In this document: in pieces, positions 51,775 through 61,024 of the stretch
Layout: each line of letters starts with the position of its first letter
Position numbering within the stretch: position 1 is the first letter of the stretch
DNA from: Geomobilibacter sp964432205
Lineage (GTDB): Bacteria; Desulfobacterota; Desulfuromonadia; Geobacterales; DSM-12255
DNA length: 64,000 bases
Assembly: GCA_964432205.1 (NCBI GenBank)
Contig: CAYSMK010000006.1
Location: 1-64,000 of the forward strand
Direction of reading: 5' to 3'
Position numbers and translations under genes: made by a program
Notes under the pieces: generated by a model
The model's input: only the letters and a program-made list of their open reading frames with translations
Databases searched by the model: none
What the model was told of the DNA's origin: nothing

Positions 51775-54700
51775 TTACCCCTTTCTCGCGATCCCGACCA
51801 TGAACGCCTTGGTCTCGGGGATCATCGTGTTGGCATCGCCCGCGGTGGGGGTCAGCAGGTTTGCGGCGTCGCCCACGCCGGGGGTGTGCCAGCCGAAGCA
51901 CCAGGGCATCCCGATCTCGTGCACGATGTTGTCGCCGATCTTGAACGGTTTGAAGCGGGGGGTGACCATGGCGACCGCCTCAATCTTGCCGCGGGCGGAA
52001 GAGATTTCGACAATTTCGCCGTTCCTGATCCCCTTCTCCTTGGCTAGTTCCAGGCTGATCTCGCAGAACTGGCGCGGCTGCAGTTCCAGCAGCCACGGGG
52101 TGTTGCGGGTCATGACCCCGGTCTGCCAATGCTCGGTCACCCGGTAGGTGGTTCCCACGTAGGGGAAGCGCACATCGCAGGATGCCAGCACATCCTCTTT
52201 TACATTGGGATCATTGAAGATCTTGACCGCCGGGTTGGTCAGCTGCTTGGACATGAGGTTCTGCGGAACCGGGCACTCCATCGGCTCGTAATGCTCCGGA
52301 AACGGGCCGTCCTTCATGCCCGGACCGAAGAGGGCGGCCACGCCGTCGGGCCGCATGATGAAAGGCTTTTTCCCCTCTTTTTCGTCCGCCATGGGGGGCC
52401 AGGGACCGTCCGGCACATCGCCGACCCAGGCGCCGGTCTTGCCGTTCGGCAGGGGTGCATTCGGGTTCCAGTAGACCACTGCCTTTTTCAGATTGAACGG
52501 CTTGCCGTTCACGTCGCAGGAGGCGCGGTTGTAGATGATGCGGCGGTTGACCGGCCAGCACCAGCTCCATTCCGGGAACATCCCCAGTCCGGTCGGGTCT
52601 TTTTTCACCCGCCGCGCCATCATGTTCCCCTTCTCGTTGTAGCTCTGGCAGTAGATCCAGTTACCGCAGGAGGTAGTGCCGTCGGCCTGCAGCTGTGCGA
52701 AGCCACCCGCCAGTTCACCCTTCTTGCCGAGCAGTTTCTTCGGCGCCCAGGGCGGCGCCGGTGGCGGCGGCTTCTCCCCCGGCTTCAGCTTCGGCTTGTC
52801 CTCCACGTCGTCCAGGAAGTAGCCGTTGATCTCCTTGGCCACGGCATGGGTGTCGATGCTCTTGATCGTGCCGTCGGCCCGCTTGAAGCCGTAGTTCCAG
52901 GTGAGGTTGGTGAGCTGCTCCGGCAGCGCGCCACCCTCCTTGGCGTAGAGCCCCTTCAGTTTCCGGTACAGCTCGTGGATGATCTCGGCGTCCGGCTTGC
53001 TTTGTCCGAGCGGATTCACGGCCTTGTAACGCCACTGGGCCCAGCGACCGGAGTTGCTGACGCTCCCCTCCTTCTCAAAGGAGGCGGCGGCGGGGAGGAG
53101 GAACACCTCGGTCTTGACCGTGGCCGGGTCGATGCCGGGACCTTTCCAGAACGAGGCGGTCTCATTGTCGAACAGGTTGACCGCCACCATCCAGTCAAGC
53201 TTGGTGAGGGCGGTCCGCACCTTGGTGGAGTTGGTTCCGGAGCAGGCCGGGTTCTGTCCCCAGGCAAAGAACCCCTTGAACTTACCCTTGATCATGTTGT
53301 CGAAGATCATCAGCCAGGAGCCGTTCATCCCCGGGTCCAGCTTGGGGAGCCAGTTGTAGCCGAAGTCGTTCTCCTTGGTCGCATTGTTGCCGTAGATCGC
53401 CTTCAGGTAGCTGATGAGGTACTTGTTGCGATTGCCCCACCAGTTGGCGCTCTGGGGGTCCTTGGTCTTCGGGGTGTGCTTCTCGATGTAGGCCGCCGTA
53501 TCCTTCAGGTCGGCCGACGGCACCGGCAGATAGCCGGGGAGGATGTGGAACAGGAGCCCCTGGTCCGTCGACCCCTGCACGTTCCCCTCGCCGCGCAGGG
53601 CGTTGATCCCGCCGCCGGCGATGCCGATGTTCCCCAGGAGGAGCTGGATGATGGACATGGTGCGGATGTTCTGGGTGCCGACCGTGTGCTGGGTCCACCC
53701 CATGGCGTACAGCTCGGTCCCCGCCTTGTCCGGCTTGCCGGTGGAGGCGTACAGCTGGTAGACCTCCATGAGCTTTTCCTTGGGAGTGCCGCAGATCCGG
53801 GAGACGAGCTCCGGGGTGTAGCGGCTGTAGTGTTTCTTCATCAGCTGGAAGACACAATTCGGGTCCTGCAGCGTCGGGTCCTTCAGGACCTTGTCGTCGG
53901 CGTCCTTCTGGAACGACCACGCCTTCGGGTCGTAGCTCCGCTTCTTGGGATCGTAGCCGGAGAAGAGCCCGTTCAGGTCACCCGGCATCCGGAAGTTCGG
54001 GTTCACCAGGTAGGCGGCGTTGGTGTAGTTCTTCACATACTCATCGAAATGGAGCTTGTTCTGCAGGATGAAGTTGATCATCCCCCCCAGGAAGGCGATG
54101 TCCGTCCCGGACCGCAGGGGAGCGTACAGATCGGCCTTGGAGGCACTGCGGGTAAAGCGGGGATCGACGCAGATCACCTTGGCGCCGGCATCCTTGGCCT
54201 TCATGATCCAGCGGAAGGCGATGGGATGGTTCTCGGCGGGGTTGGCCCCCATGATGAGGATTACGTCGGCATTCTTGAAATCTATCCAGTGGTTCGTCAT
54301 TGCACCGCGTCCAAACGACTCTGCCAGAGCCGCCACAGTTGCGCTGTGTCAAATGCGGGCCTGGTGTTCGATATACACCAGGCCTAACCCCCTCAGGAAT
54401 TTTTGGTACAGGTAGCACTCTTCGTTGTCCATGGCGGCGCTCCCCACTGAAGCCATCCCCATGGTGCGGTTCACGACCGCTTCGATCTCCTTCTCGACCT
54501 CGGCACTGCCGACCTTTTCCTTGACCTTGATCCTTGAGGTCGCCACAAAGCTTGAGTCGCGGGTCTTCTTGACCTTCTTGGCAATCTCGTCAATCGCCCA
54601 GTCCCAGGTGACCTCCTGCCACTGCGTTGCACCGGCGGCGCGGTAGAGCGGCTTGGTCAACCGTGCCTTGTTGTCGCGCAGTTGATAGACCGAGGAACCT

Positions 54701-54951
54701 TTCGGGCAGAGGGCCCCCTCGTTGATCGGATGATCCGGGTCACCTTCGACATTGACGACGTTGCCCCCCAGGGTATGGACAATCATCCCGCAACCGACCG
54801 CGCAGTACGGGCAGATGGTAGTGCTCTCCTTGGCGTAGCGGATCGGCAGATCCTCGGCCCGGGCCTCGATCGGCTCCAGATTGAGCCCGAGGGTGGCCGC
54901 AGCCAGGCCGGAACCGGACAGCTTGAAGAAATCCCTTCGTGAAACCCCCAT
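51775..54951 (-). CDS. Selenocysteine formate dehydrogenase alpha subunit
   Basis: Periplasmic catalytic subunit of 1058 aa, oxidising formate to CO2 at a molybdenum bis-MGD centre. The start at 54951 follows AGGAGG. A Tat signal SRRDFFKLSGSGLAAA (4-19) is followed by the 4Fe-4S motif C47, C50, C54 and C82. Codon 201 is TGA within YIEHQARI-U-HSATVAALAES, exactly where selenocysteine binds molybdenum in FdnG, and a SECIS-like hairpin follows. Both halves of the frame are otherwise undamaged and match the family across the TGA, so it is recoding and not a nonsense mutation. The C-terminal molybdopterin dinucleotide-binding domain is complete. Confidence 0.96.
54316..54332 (-). promoter_or_regulatory. 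SECIS-like hairpin for selenocysteine insertion
   Basis: A 6-bp stem CGGCUC/GAGUCG with loop UGGCA starts 16 nt after the UGA codon at 54349-54351, the spacing used by bacterial SelB-dependent SECIS elements. Confidence 0.75.
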
Positions 54952-55068
54952 ACAACGTACCTCCTTTCGATGGTGAATCGCCACACATGACAAATAGCGG
55001 TATTAGAACTTTTTTTGTTTGGTTTACGCTGTAATTTCGCTATGCTTTACAAAACATCAGGACACATA

Positions 55069-55083
55069 GCAACACACGTACCA
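55069..55083 (-). promoter_or_regulatory. Sigma-54 promoter of formate dehydrogenase operon 1
   Basis: The minus strand reads TGGTACGTGTGTTGC, one mismatch from TGGCACG-N4-TTGC. It is 118 nt upstream of the alpha start codon. The remainder of 54952-55310 shows no gene; the sigma-54 regulator gene lies divergently at its other side. Confidence 0.8.
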
Positions 55084-55310
55084 ATTCATAGAACATGGGT
55101 TTAACATACTGCATTCATACTTAAATCAAAAACCCTCCCCCAAGAACGAGACGCCTTTTTCGGCCCCGGGGCGGGTAGTTTCTTCCCCTGGCCGGATACT
55201 TTTTTCCCGTTCAGTTGCCGGTGACAGTCTCACCATCGGGAGTGAAAGCGGGAAGGTAGGGGTACGGCGGAAGGATACTGTTGTAAGGTGCGGGAAAGGA
55301 GAGGATTCGA

Positions 55311-56690
55311 TTGCTGTCAGGAAAGATCTATATATGTGACGACGAAGAGGAGATGCGCCGCTACCTGAGGAAGATGCTGCTGTCGCACGGCTTTTCCGTG
55401 GAGACGTTCGCTGATGGCGCCTCCCTTTTGCAACGCCTGGAGAATGAGGAAAACGGCGGCCCGGACCTCCTCCTGCAGGACATCCGGATGCCCGACATGG
55501 ACGGCATCGATGTGCTGAAAAGGGTCGGCAGGCTCTACCCATCGCTCCCGGTGGTGATCATAACCGCTTACGGCAGCATCGATTCGGCGGTGGAGGCGAT
55601 CAAACTGGGGGCCTACGACTACATCACCAAGCCGTTTCCCAAAGAAAAGATCCTCGGCGTTATGGAAAAGGCGCTGGAGAGGGAGTTCCTGATCAACGAG
55701 AACCGCGGCCTGAAAGAGGCGCTGATCAGGCAGTCGGCCCCGGGAGAGATCGTCTTTGCGAGCCGGAAGTTCCGGGAGATCCACGAGCTCACCCTCCAGG
55801 TGGCCGAGAGCGAGGCGAACATCGTCATCGAAGGGGAATCGGGAACCGGCAAGGAACTGATTGCCAGGGCCGTCCACTACCACAGCCCCCGCCGGGAGCG
55901 GCGCTTCGTCTCCATCAACTGCGCCGCCCTGTCGGACACCCTGCTGGAGAGCCAGATCTTCGGCCACATCCGGGGCGCGTTCACCGGCGCCGTTACCGCC
56001 CAGAAGGGGCTCCTGGACGAGGCAGGGGGGGGCACCCTCTTCCTGGACGAGATCGGCGACATCAGCCCGTCACTCCAGGCAAAACTGCTGCGGGTCATCC
56101 AGGAGCGGGAGTTCATGCCGGTCGGCGCCACGAAACCGAAAGCGGTGGACATCCGGTTGGTGGCGGCAACCAACAAGGAACTGGCGACCGAGGTCAAGTT
56201 CGGACGGTTCCGCAAGGACCTCTACTACCGGCTGAACGTCATCAACCTCACCCTCCCGCCGCTCAGGGAACGGAAGGAGGATATCGAGCCCCTGACCAGG
56301 CACTTCATCGGGAAGTATTCCCGCCGGACCAAGAAGCGGGTCAGCAGCATTTCGGACGATGCGCTGCGACTCCTGGCCCAGTACTCATGGCCGGGAAATG
56401 TCCGCGAACTGGAGAACGTCATCGAGCGGGCCGTCATCCTCGCCAGGGGCGAGCAGGTTACGGCGGACCTCTTTCCGCTGATGAGCCCGGAGAGCCCCGA
56501 GGGGTTGCCGGAAACCGGGGAGACCTCCCTGGAGAGCGTCGAGCGGCGCCAGATCATGAAGATCCTGAAAAAGACCGGCTTTCACCGGAGCCGTGCCGCC
56601 GAGGAACTGGGGATAACCCGAAAGACCCTGAGCAAGAAGATCGCCGAGTACGGACTCTCCCTCCCGGGAGATGCCCCGGTAGAGGATTGA
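55311..56690 (+). CDS. Sigma-54-dependent response regulator beside the formate dehydrogenase operon
   Basis: The 459-aa activator has a receiver domain with acidic pocket DDEEE and phospho-acceptor Asp in LLLQDIRMPDMDG, AAA+ domain with GESGTGKE, GAFTGAVTAQKG and GGTLFLDEIG, and Fis-type helix-turn-helix (SRAAEELGITRKTLSKKI). The start is TTG at 55311 with AAGGAGAGG upstream; no ATG fits. It is followed after 10 nt by its kinase and is divergent from the sigma-54-promoted formate dehydrogenase operon, its most likely target. Confidence 0.93.
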   Translation: MLSGKIYICDDEEEMRRYLRKMLLSHGFSVETFADGASLLQRLENEENGGPDLLLQDIRMPDMDGIDVLKRVGRLYPSLPVVIITAYGSIDSAVEAIKLGAYDYITKPFPKEKILGVMEKALEREFLINENRGLKEALIRQSAPGEIVFASRKFREIHELTLQVAESEANIVIEGESGTGKELIARAVHYHSPRRERRFVSINCAALSDTLLESQIFGHIRGAFTGAVTAQKGLLDEAGGGTLFLDEIGDISPSLQAKLLRVIQEREFMPVGATKPKAVDIRLVAATNKELATEVKFGRFRKDLYYRLNVINLTLPPLRERKEDIEPLTRHFIGKYSRRTKKRVSSISDDALRLLAQYSWPGNVRELENVIERAVILARGEQVTADLFPLMSPESPEGLPETGETSLESVERRQIMKILKKTGFHRSRAAEELGITRKTLSKKIAEYGLSLPGDAPVED

Positions 56691-56700
56691 ACCGAGGCCT

Positions 56701-58716
56701 ATGACTCCGCTCCGCATCTCCATCCGCACCAAGCTGACCATCGGCGCGCTCCTGCCGCTCTCCATCGCCATCCTCGTCTCGTCCCTCACCGGCGCCTACC
56801 TGATCAACGCGAATATCGCCAGACAGGCCCAGGACAAGGTCCGGATCGACCTCAACTCCGCCCGTGAGGCATACCTGAACGAGACCCAGCGCATCCGCGA
56901 CCTGGTCAGATTCAGGGCGAGTGCCCCGTTCGTGGCCACGGCCGTCTCCGGGGGAGACCGACGGGCCATTGCCCCTCTCCTATCCTCCTTTCGCAGGAAC
57001 GAGCAGTTGGACCTGCTGACGGCCGTTGACAAGGACGGGAGGGTCATTTTCCGGTCAAGAAACCCCGCAGTCTTCGGCGACTCCCGCGGCAACGACCTGC
57101 TGGTGACCCGGGCGCTCAGGGGGGAGATCGTTTCCGGAACCGAGGTCCTGCAACCGGAGGAGCTGAAGAAGGAGGGAAACGACCTGGCCCTCCAGGCCAC
57201 CATCGCCGTGGTGCCGACTCCGCGGGCCCGTGCCACGGCCAAGGGGGTCGAGCGCTCGGGCATGCTGATGGTTGCCTCCGCGCCGGTGCTGAACAGGGAG
57301 GGGCAGATCGTGGGGGCGCTCTACGGCGGGATACTGCTGAACCGGAACAACAGTCTGGTGGACCGGATCAAGCGGATCGTCTACGAGGGGGTGCGGTTCC
57401 ACGGCGAGGATGTGGGAACGGCGACCATCTTCCTGGACGACATCCGAATCACCACCAACGTGATGACCACGGAGGGGAAGAGGGCCATCGGCACAAAGCT
57501 CTCCGAGGAGGTCTATAACCGGGTCATCGTCAACCGCGAGAAGTGGGTGGACCGGGCATTCGTGGTGAAGGACTGGTACTTCACGGCCTATGAACCGATT
57601 CTGGACCTGAGCGGCACCGTTGTCGGCTCGCTCTACGTGGGGATGCTGGAGAAACCGTACCAGGAGATGAAGCGGCGGGTGAACCTGATCTTCGGCGGCG
57701 TACTGCTGCTCGGCTCCATCATCGGCCTGGCCGCCTCCGGCTTCATCGGCTCACGCCTGGCACACCCCATCCGGGAACTGCAGAACCGTGTCAAGCGGCT
57801 GTCCACCGGCGAACGGGAGATAGAGATCGCGGTTATGGCCAACGACGAGATCGGCGACCTGGCCGGCGAATTCAACAGCATGACCAGGAAGCTGATCAGG
57901 CGGGAAGACGAGATCAGGGAGCTGAACCGGAACCTGGAGCGGAAGGTCGGAGAGAGAACGGCCGAACTGGAGGAGAAGAGCCTGCTGCTCATCAAGGCCC
58001 GTGAAGAACTGGCCCGGGCCGAGAAGCTCGCCGCCATCGGAGAACTGGCCGCCGGCGTCGCCCATGAGATCAACAACCCGATGGCCATCATCAGGGGGAA
58101 CGCCGAACTGCTGCAGATGGCGGTGCCGGCTCGGGCAGCCATCCGGGAGGAGGTGGACATCATCGCCAGCCAAGTGGGGAGGGTGGACCGGATCGTCGGC
58201 AATCTGCTCAAGTTCGCCCGTCGCCAACGGAAGCAACTCGCTGCGACGGACCTGAACCTGATGCTCGATGAGATCCTGGATCAGGTGGGTCATCAGGTGC
58301 CGCTGGCAGGGGTTACCGTCACCAGGCGGTTCGACCCGGACCTTCCGGGGATCGAGGGAGACCCCGACCAGCTACGGCAGGTGTTCACCAACCTCATCCT
58401 CAATGCCATCCACGCCATGGCCGAAGGGGGTAGCCTGACCATATCGACGCTGACGAACAGAGAGGCCGGCTGCTGCGACGTGGTTGTTGCCGATACCGGG
58501 GCCGGCATCTTGCCGGAACACCTGGAGCAGATCTTCAACCCGTTCTTTACCACCAAGGCAAACGGAACCGGTCTCGGGCTATCGGTATCCTACGGCATCG
58601 TGCGCGACCACGGCGGAACAATCCACGTGACGAGCGAACCGGGGAGGGGGAGTGCCTTTCGGGTCACCCTCTCCCTGGTTCAGCCACGGAACGATGCCGG
58701 TCCACCGGCTGCGTAG
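56701..58716 (+). CDS. Sensor histidine kinase with Cache-like sensor, partner of the upstream regulator
   Basis: Membrane kinase of 671 aa. A transmembrane helix near 15-38, a periplasmic single Cache-like region (about 40-320) with SLVDRIKRIVYEG and VVKDWYFTAYEPILDLSG, a second helix near 330-352, HAMP, a coiled coil (RNLERKVGERTAELEEKS), HisKA with GVAHEINNPMAI and HATPase with NLILNAIHAM, DTGAGI and GTGLGLS. It probably senses a periplasmic metabolite, formate being a candidate. Its last 53 nt overlap the convergent mobA2 gene. Confidence 0.93.
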   Translation: MTPLRISIRTKLTIGALLPLSIAILVSSLTGAYLINANIARQAQDKVRIDLNSAREAYLNETQRIRDLVRFRASAPFVATAVSGGDRRAIAPLLSSFRRNEQLDLLTAVDKDGRVIFRSRNPAVFGDSRGNDLLVTRALRGEIVSGTEVLQPEELKKEGNDLALQATIAVVPTPRARATAKGVERSGMLMVASAPVLNREGQIVGALYGGILLNRNNSLVDRIKRIVYEGVRFHGEDVGTATIFLDDIRITTNVMTTEGKRAIGTKLSEEVYNRVIVNREKWVDRAFVVKDWYFTAYEPILDLSGTVVGSLYVGMLEKPYQEMKRRVNLIFGGVLLLGSIIGLAASGFIGSRLAHPIRELQNRVKRLSTGEREIEIAVMANDEIGDLAGEFNSMTRKLIRREDEIRELNRNLERKVGERTAELEEKSLLLIKAREELARAEKLAAIGELAAGVAHEINNPMAIIRGNAELLQMAVPARAAIREEVDIIASQVGRVDRIVGNLLKFARRQRKQLAATDLNLMLDEILDQVGHQVPLAGVTVTRRFDPDLPGIEGDPDQLRQVFTNLILNAIHAMAEGGSLTISTLTNREAGCCDVVVADTGAGILPEHLEQIFNPFFTTKANGTGLGLSVSYGIVRDHGGTIHVTSEPGRGSAFRVTLSLVQPRNDAGPPAA

Positions 58717-59476
58717 CCGTGCTCCCCCCTCCCCCGTCAACATTCGCCGTATTGTCCCGCTCACCCTCCCTGAGCCGGTAGTAATCGTCCGGGGTGTTGA
58801 TGTTGCGGAATGAACCGAATTCCGGGTCCAGGGTGGCAACCTCAGCAGCAGGGACGATCCTGACCGGGAAACGGTCGAACAGATCAGCGATGCGCCGCAC
58901 ACCGCCAGCCAGGGCCCTATCCATCGCCGGCAGGGCAGACTTGTGGTAGAAGGCGTGGAGCGGCTCAAGGCCGCCGTCACTCCTGGGTACCAGGGCGGCA
59001 TTGTCCCCCATCAGCGCCGCCAGCCAGCGGATCAGGCCGCCGTTCAGGTACGGCATGTCGCAGGCGGTCACGAAGATGCGATTGAAACGGTTGTGGTGCA
59101 GGCCACTGTGTACGCCGGCCAGGGCTCCCTTGCCCGGATAGAGGTCAGGGACCTTCCGGCAGGGGAGGAAGTCATACAGCTCCGGGTTGTTGGTGACGAC
59201 GATCACCTCGTCGAACAGCTCCCGGAGCTGCCTGTGGATCGCCTCGATGAACCGCCCCCCCCTGTAGGGGAGGAGCCCCTTGGTGCTCCCCATCCGGCGG
59301 GACTCGCCGCCGGCCAGGATGACACCGGTGACGCCGAGGATGCGGTTGCCGGGTAGGGGCAATTCATGAATTGCCCCTACGGGTGCCACGATTTCCGGAC
59401 GTTCAGGGCGTTGGCAGTCCCCCCCTTCGGCAGGGACAAGAGTTCCTTTGCTGTATCCGCAACAAACGTTTTTCAT
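58664..59476 (-). CDS. Molybdenum cofactor guanylyltransferase, copy 2, with REP inside the 5' end
   Basis: The core (GVTGVILAGGESRRMGSTKG onward) is closely similar to MobA at 48741. The frame continues 48 codons upstream through the 28-bp palindrome at 59353-59380, which translates to APVGAIHELPLPG. No start codon lies between the palindrome and the core, so either the protein has this extension from the ATG at 59476 or the 5' end was displaced by the repeat. No ribosome site is visible. The C-terminus (Gly/Thr/Arg-rich) overlaps the convergent kinase gene by 53 nt. It ends formate dehydrogenase locus 2. Confidence 0.85.
   Translation of the reverse strand: MKNVCCGYSKGTLVPAEGGDCQRPERPEIVAPVGAIHELPLPGNRILGVTGVILAGGESRRMGSTKGLLPYRGGRFIEAIHRQLRELFDEVIVVTNNPELYDFLPCRKVPDLYPGKGALAGVHSGLHHNRFNRIFVTACDMPYLNGGLIRWLAALMGDNAALVPRSDGGLEPLHAFYHKSALPAMDRALAGGVRRIADLFDRFPVRIVPAAEVATLDPEFGSFRNINTPDDYYRLREGERDNTANVDGGGGSTATQPVDRHRSVAEPGRG
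59353..59380. repeat. Perfect 28-bp REP-like palindrome (GTAGGGGC type)
   Basis: GTAGGGGCAATTCA and its exact inverse form a perfect palindrome. It has the same GTAGGGGC end as the elements in and beside the RAYT gene at 16105-16448. Confidence 0.9.
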
Positions 59477-59508
59477 ACAGTCTCAATTGAATCCAGGCCC
59501 AGGGCTAA

Positions 59509-60726
59509 TCAAACCGTGTTCTCCAGCTTATCCGAATGGTTTCCTTCATGCCGCTCTACCCGGTGGAAATGGTCCGGAATCGTGTAGTCGACCGTTTCCG
59601 GATGATGCTCGAAGATCGGGAAGTACTTGGCGATCAGCACGAAGAAGAGGATATGGGCGGCGATGATGCCGATGGTCACCAGCGACTCCAGGAAGGAGGG
59701 GTAGTAGATCTCCTGGTTGGGCTGGATCATGCCGAACATGGAGACGTTGAAGCGGTTCAGGATCAGGCCGAAGATGACCAGCGTCGCCCCCTGGAGCTGC
59801 AGCCGGTGATCGCTCCGGTTCTCCTTCTTCAGGAAGATGAAAAGCGGCACCAGTACCCCGAGGCCGATCTCCAGGGTGAAGAGCGCCACCAGCCCGGGCC
59901 GGTCGAAGAGCGGACCGTGGGAGAGAAAGAACAGGGCGTAGAGCTTTACCGCCAGGTAGAGCGAGAGGATGCACGGGAGAACCTTCGCCAGGGTCTCCAG
60001 CAGCTCCGATTCGTCCGGCTGCCCCATGTAGCGGTGCACCATGGTGGCCTCGATGATGATGATGGAGAGGCCGGTAAAGATTGCCGACAGCCAGAACTGG
60101 AGCGGCAGCAGCGGGTTGTACCAGAGGTTGTGCAGCTTGTCCACGGCGATCAGGAAGAAGGTGCCCAGCGACGACTGGTGCAAGGTGGAGATGGCCGCGG
60201 CCGCGATCACGAGCGGCATCTCCAGCCAGCGCAGCACCCGGAGCGGCAGATGGTAGCCGAGCCGCTCGCAGACCGGCGAGAGGAACTCCAGGAAGAGCAC
60301 GGTGGTGTAGGCCATGACGCACATGGAGACCTCGAACATGGGGGAGTGGACGTTCCAGTAGACCATGGTGTGCCAACCGCGCTGGGGCTGCCCCAGGTCG
60401 AGGAGCAGGCCGATGCCGACCAGCGAGTAGCCGAGGAAGCCGGTGACGATGGCCGGCCTGACCAGCGGCTCCAGTTTTTTGATGTGGAAGCAGTGGACGA
60501 TGGCCCCCAGGGTGAAGGCCCCGGCCGCCAGCGGCACCGCGGTTACCACGTCGAAGGATATCCAGAGGCCCCAGGGGTAGGTGTCGTTCAGGTTGGTGGT
60601 GACACCAAGGCCGAAGACGAAGCGGATGGCCGAGGCCAGCGCTCCCAGGGCCACCAGGAAGATCATGAACTTGAGGAACCGGTGGTACCCCTTTATTTCG
60701 TTAATGATGAGCTTTGCAGCGGTCAT
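59509..60726 (-). CDS. NrfD/PsrC-type membrane subunit of formate dehydrogenase 2
   Basis: The 405-aa protein has about ten transmembrane helices and the NrfD/PsrC pattern (YPWGLWISFDVVTAVPLAAGAF, DLGQPQRGWHTMVYWNVHSPMFEVS). These subunits have no heme and oxidise or reduce quinone directly. It follows the beta subunit gene after a 298-nt gap containing repeats and takes the place of the cytochrome b gamma of locus 1. Its Asp/His-rich C-terminal tail is cytoplasmic. Confidence 0.9.
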   Translation of the reverse strand: MTAAKLIINEIKGYHRFLKFMIFLVALGALASAIRFVFGLGVTTNLNDTYPWGLWISFDVVTAVPLAAGAFTLGAIVHCFHIKKLEPLVRPAIVTGFLGYSLVGIGLLLDLGQPQRGWHTMVYWNVHSPMFEVSMCVMAYTTVLFLEFLSPVCERLGYHLPLRVLRWLEMPLVIAAAAISTLHQSSLGTFFLIAVDKLHNLWYNPLLPLQFWLSAIFTGLSIIIIEATMVHRYMGQPDESELLETLAKVLPCILSLYLAVKLYALFFLSHGPLFDRPGLVALFTLEIGLGVLVPLFIFLKKENRSDHRLQLQGATLVIFGLILNRFNVSMFGMIQPNQEIYYPSFLESLVTIGIIAAHILFFVLIAKYFPIFEHHPETVDYTIPDHFHRVERHEGNHSDKLENTV

Positions 60727-60769
60727 AAATTCCTCCCGATAAAATCTTGGACAGAACGAAAAGCCTTAG

Positions 60770-61015
60770 CCACAGAGGTCACCGAGGTACATAGAGGAAA
60801 CCCGGCAGATGAGAAAATTCCTGGGCGAGAAACAATGCCCTGCGGATGAAGTTTCAGCTGCACATTTTGCAGACATGCCCATGCGCTTCATAACCCCTCC
60901 CGGCCTCCCCTTATCTTAAGGGGAGGAGGATTTAGTCCCCCTCTCAAGATAAGAGGGGGTTGGGGGGAGTTATGATTTGACAGGTGCTGAATAGTATCCT
61001 CCGTGCCCTCTGTGG
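60770..61015. repeat. Nested inverted repeats inside formate dehydrogenase operon 2
   Basis: Outer arms CCACAGAGGTCACCGAGG (60770-60787) and its near-inverse (60998-61015, two mismatches) enclose ATAACCCCTCCC (60890-60901) with its near-inverse (60962-60973), CCTCCCCTTATCTT (60904-60917) with its near-inverse (60946-60959), and a small CCCCTT/AAGGGG stem. It fills the 298-nt gap between the beta and gamma genes; no gene is seen in it. Confidence 0.8.
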
Positions 61016-61024
61016 TAATGCTTG

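Noticed and set aside
54349..54351. Nonsense mutation splitting the formate dehydrogenase gene
   Set aside because: TGA is at the catalytic selenocysteine position, both sides are conserved, and a SECIS-like hairpin follows.
52129..54387. A 752-codon open frame on the plus strand across the formate dehydrogenase alpha gene
   Set aside because: It is the antisense shadow of a GC-rich gene. The translation is Gly/Val/Leu/His-rich without family resemblance, while the minus strand encodes a complete known enzyme.
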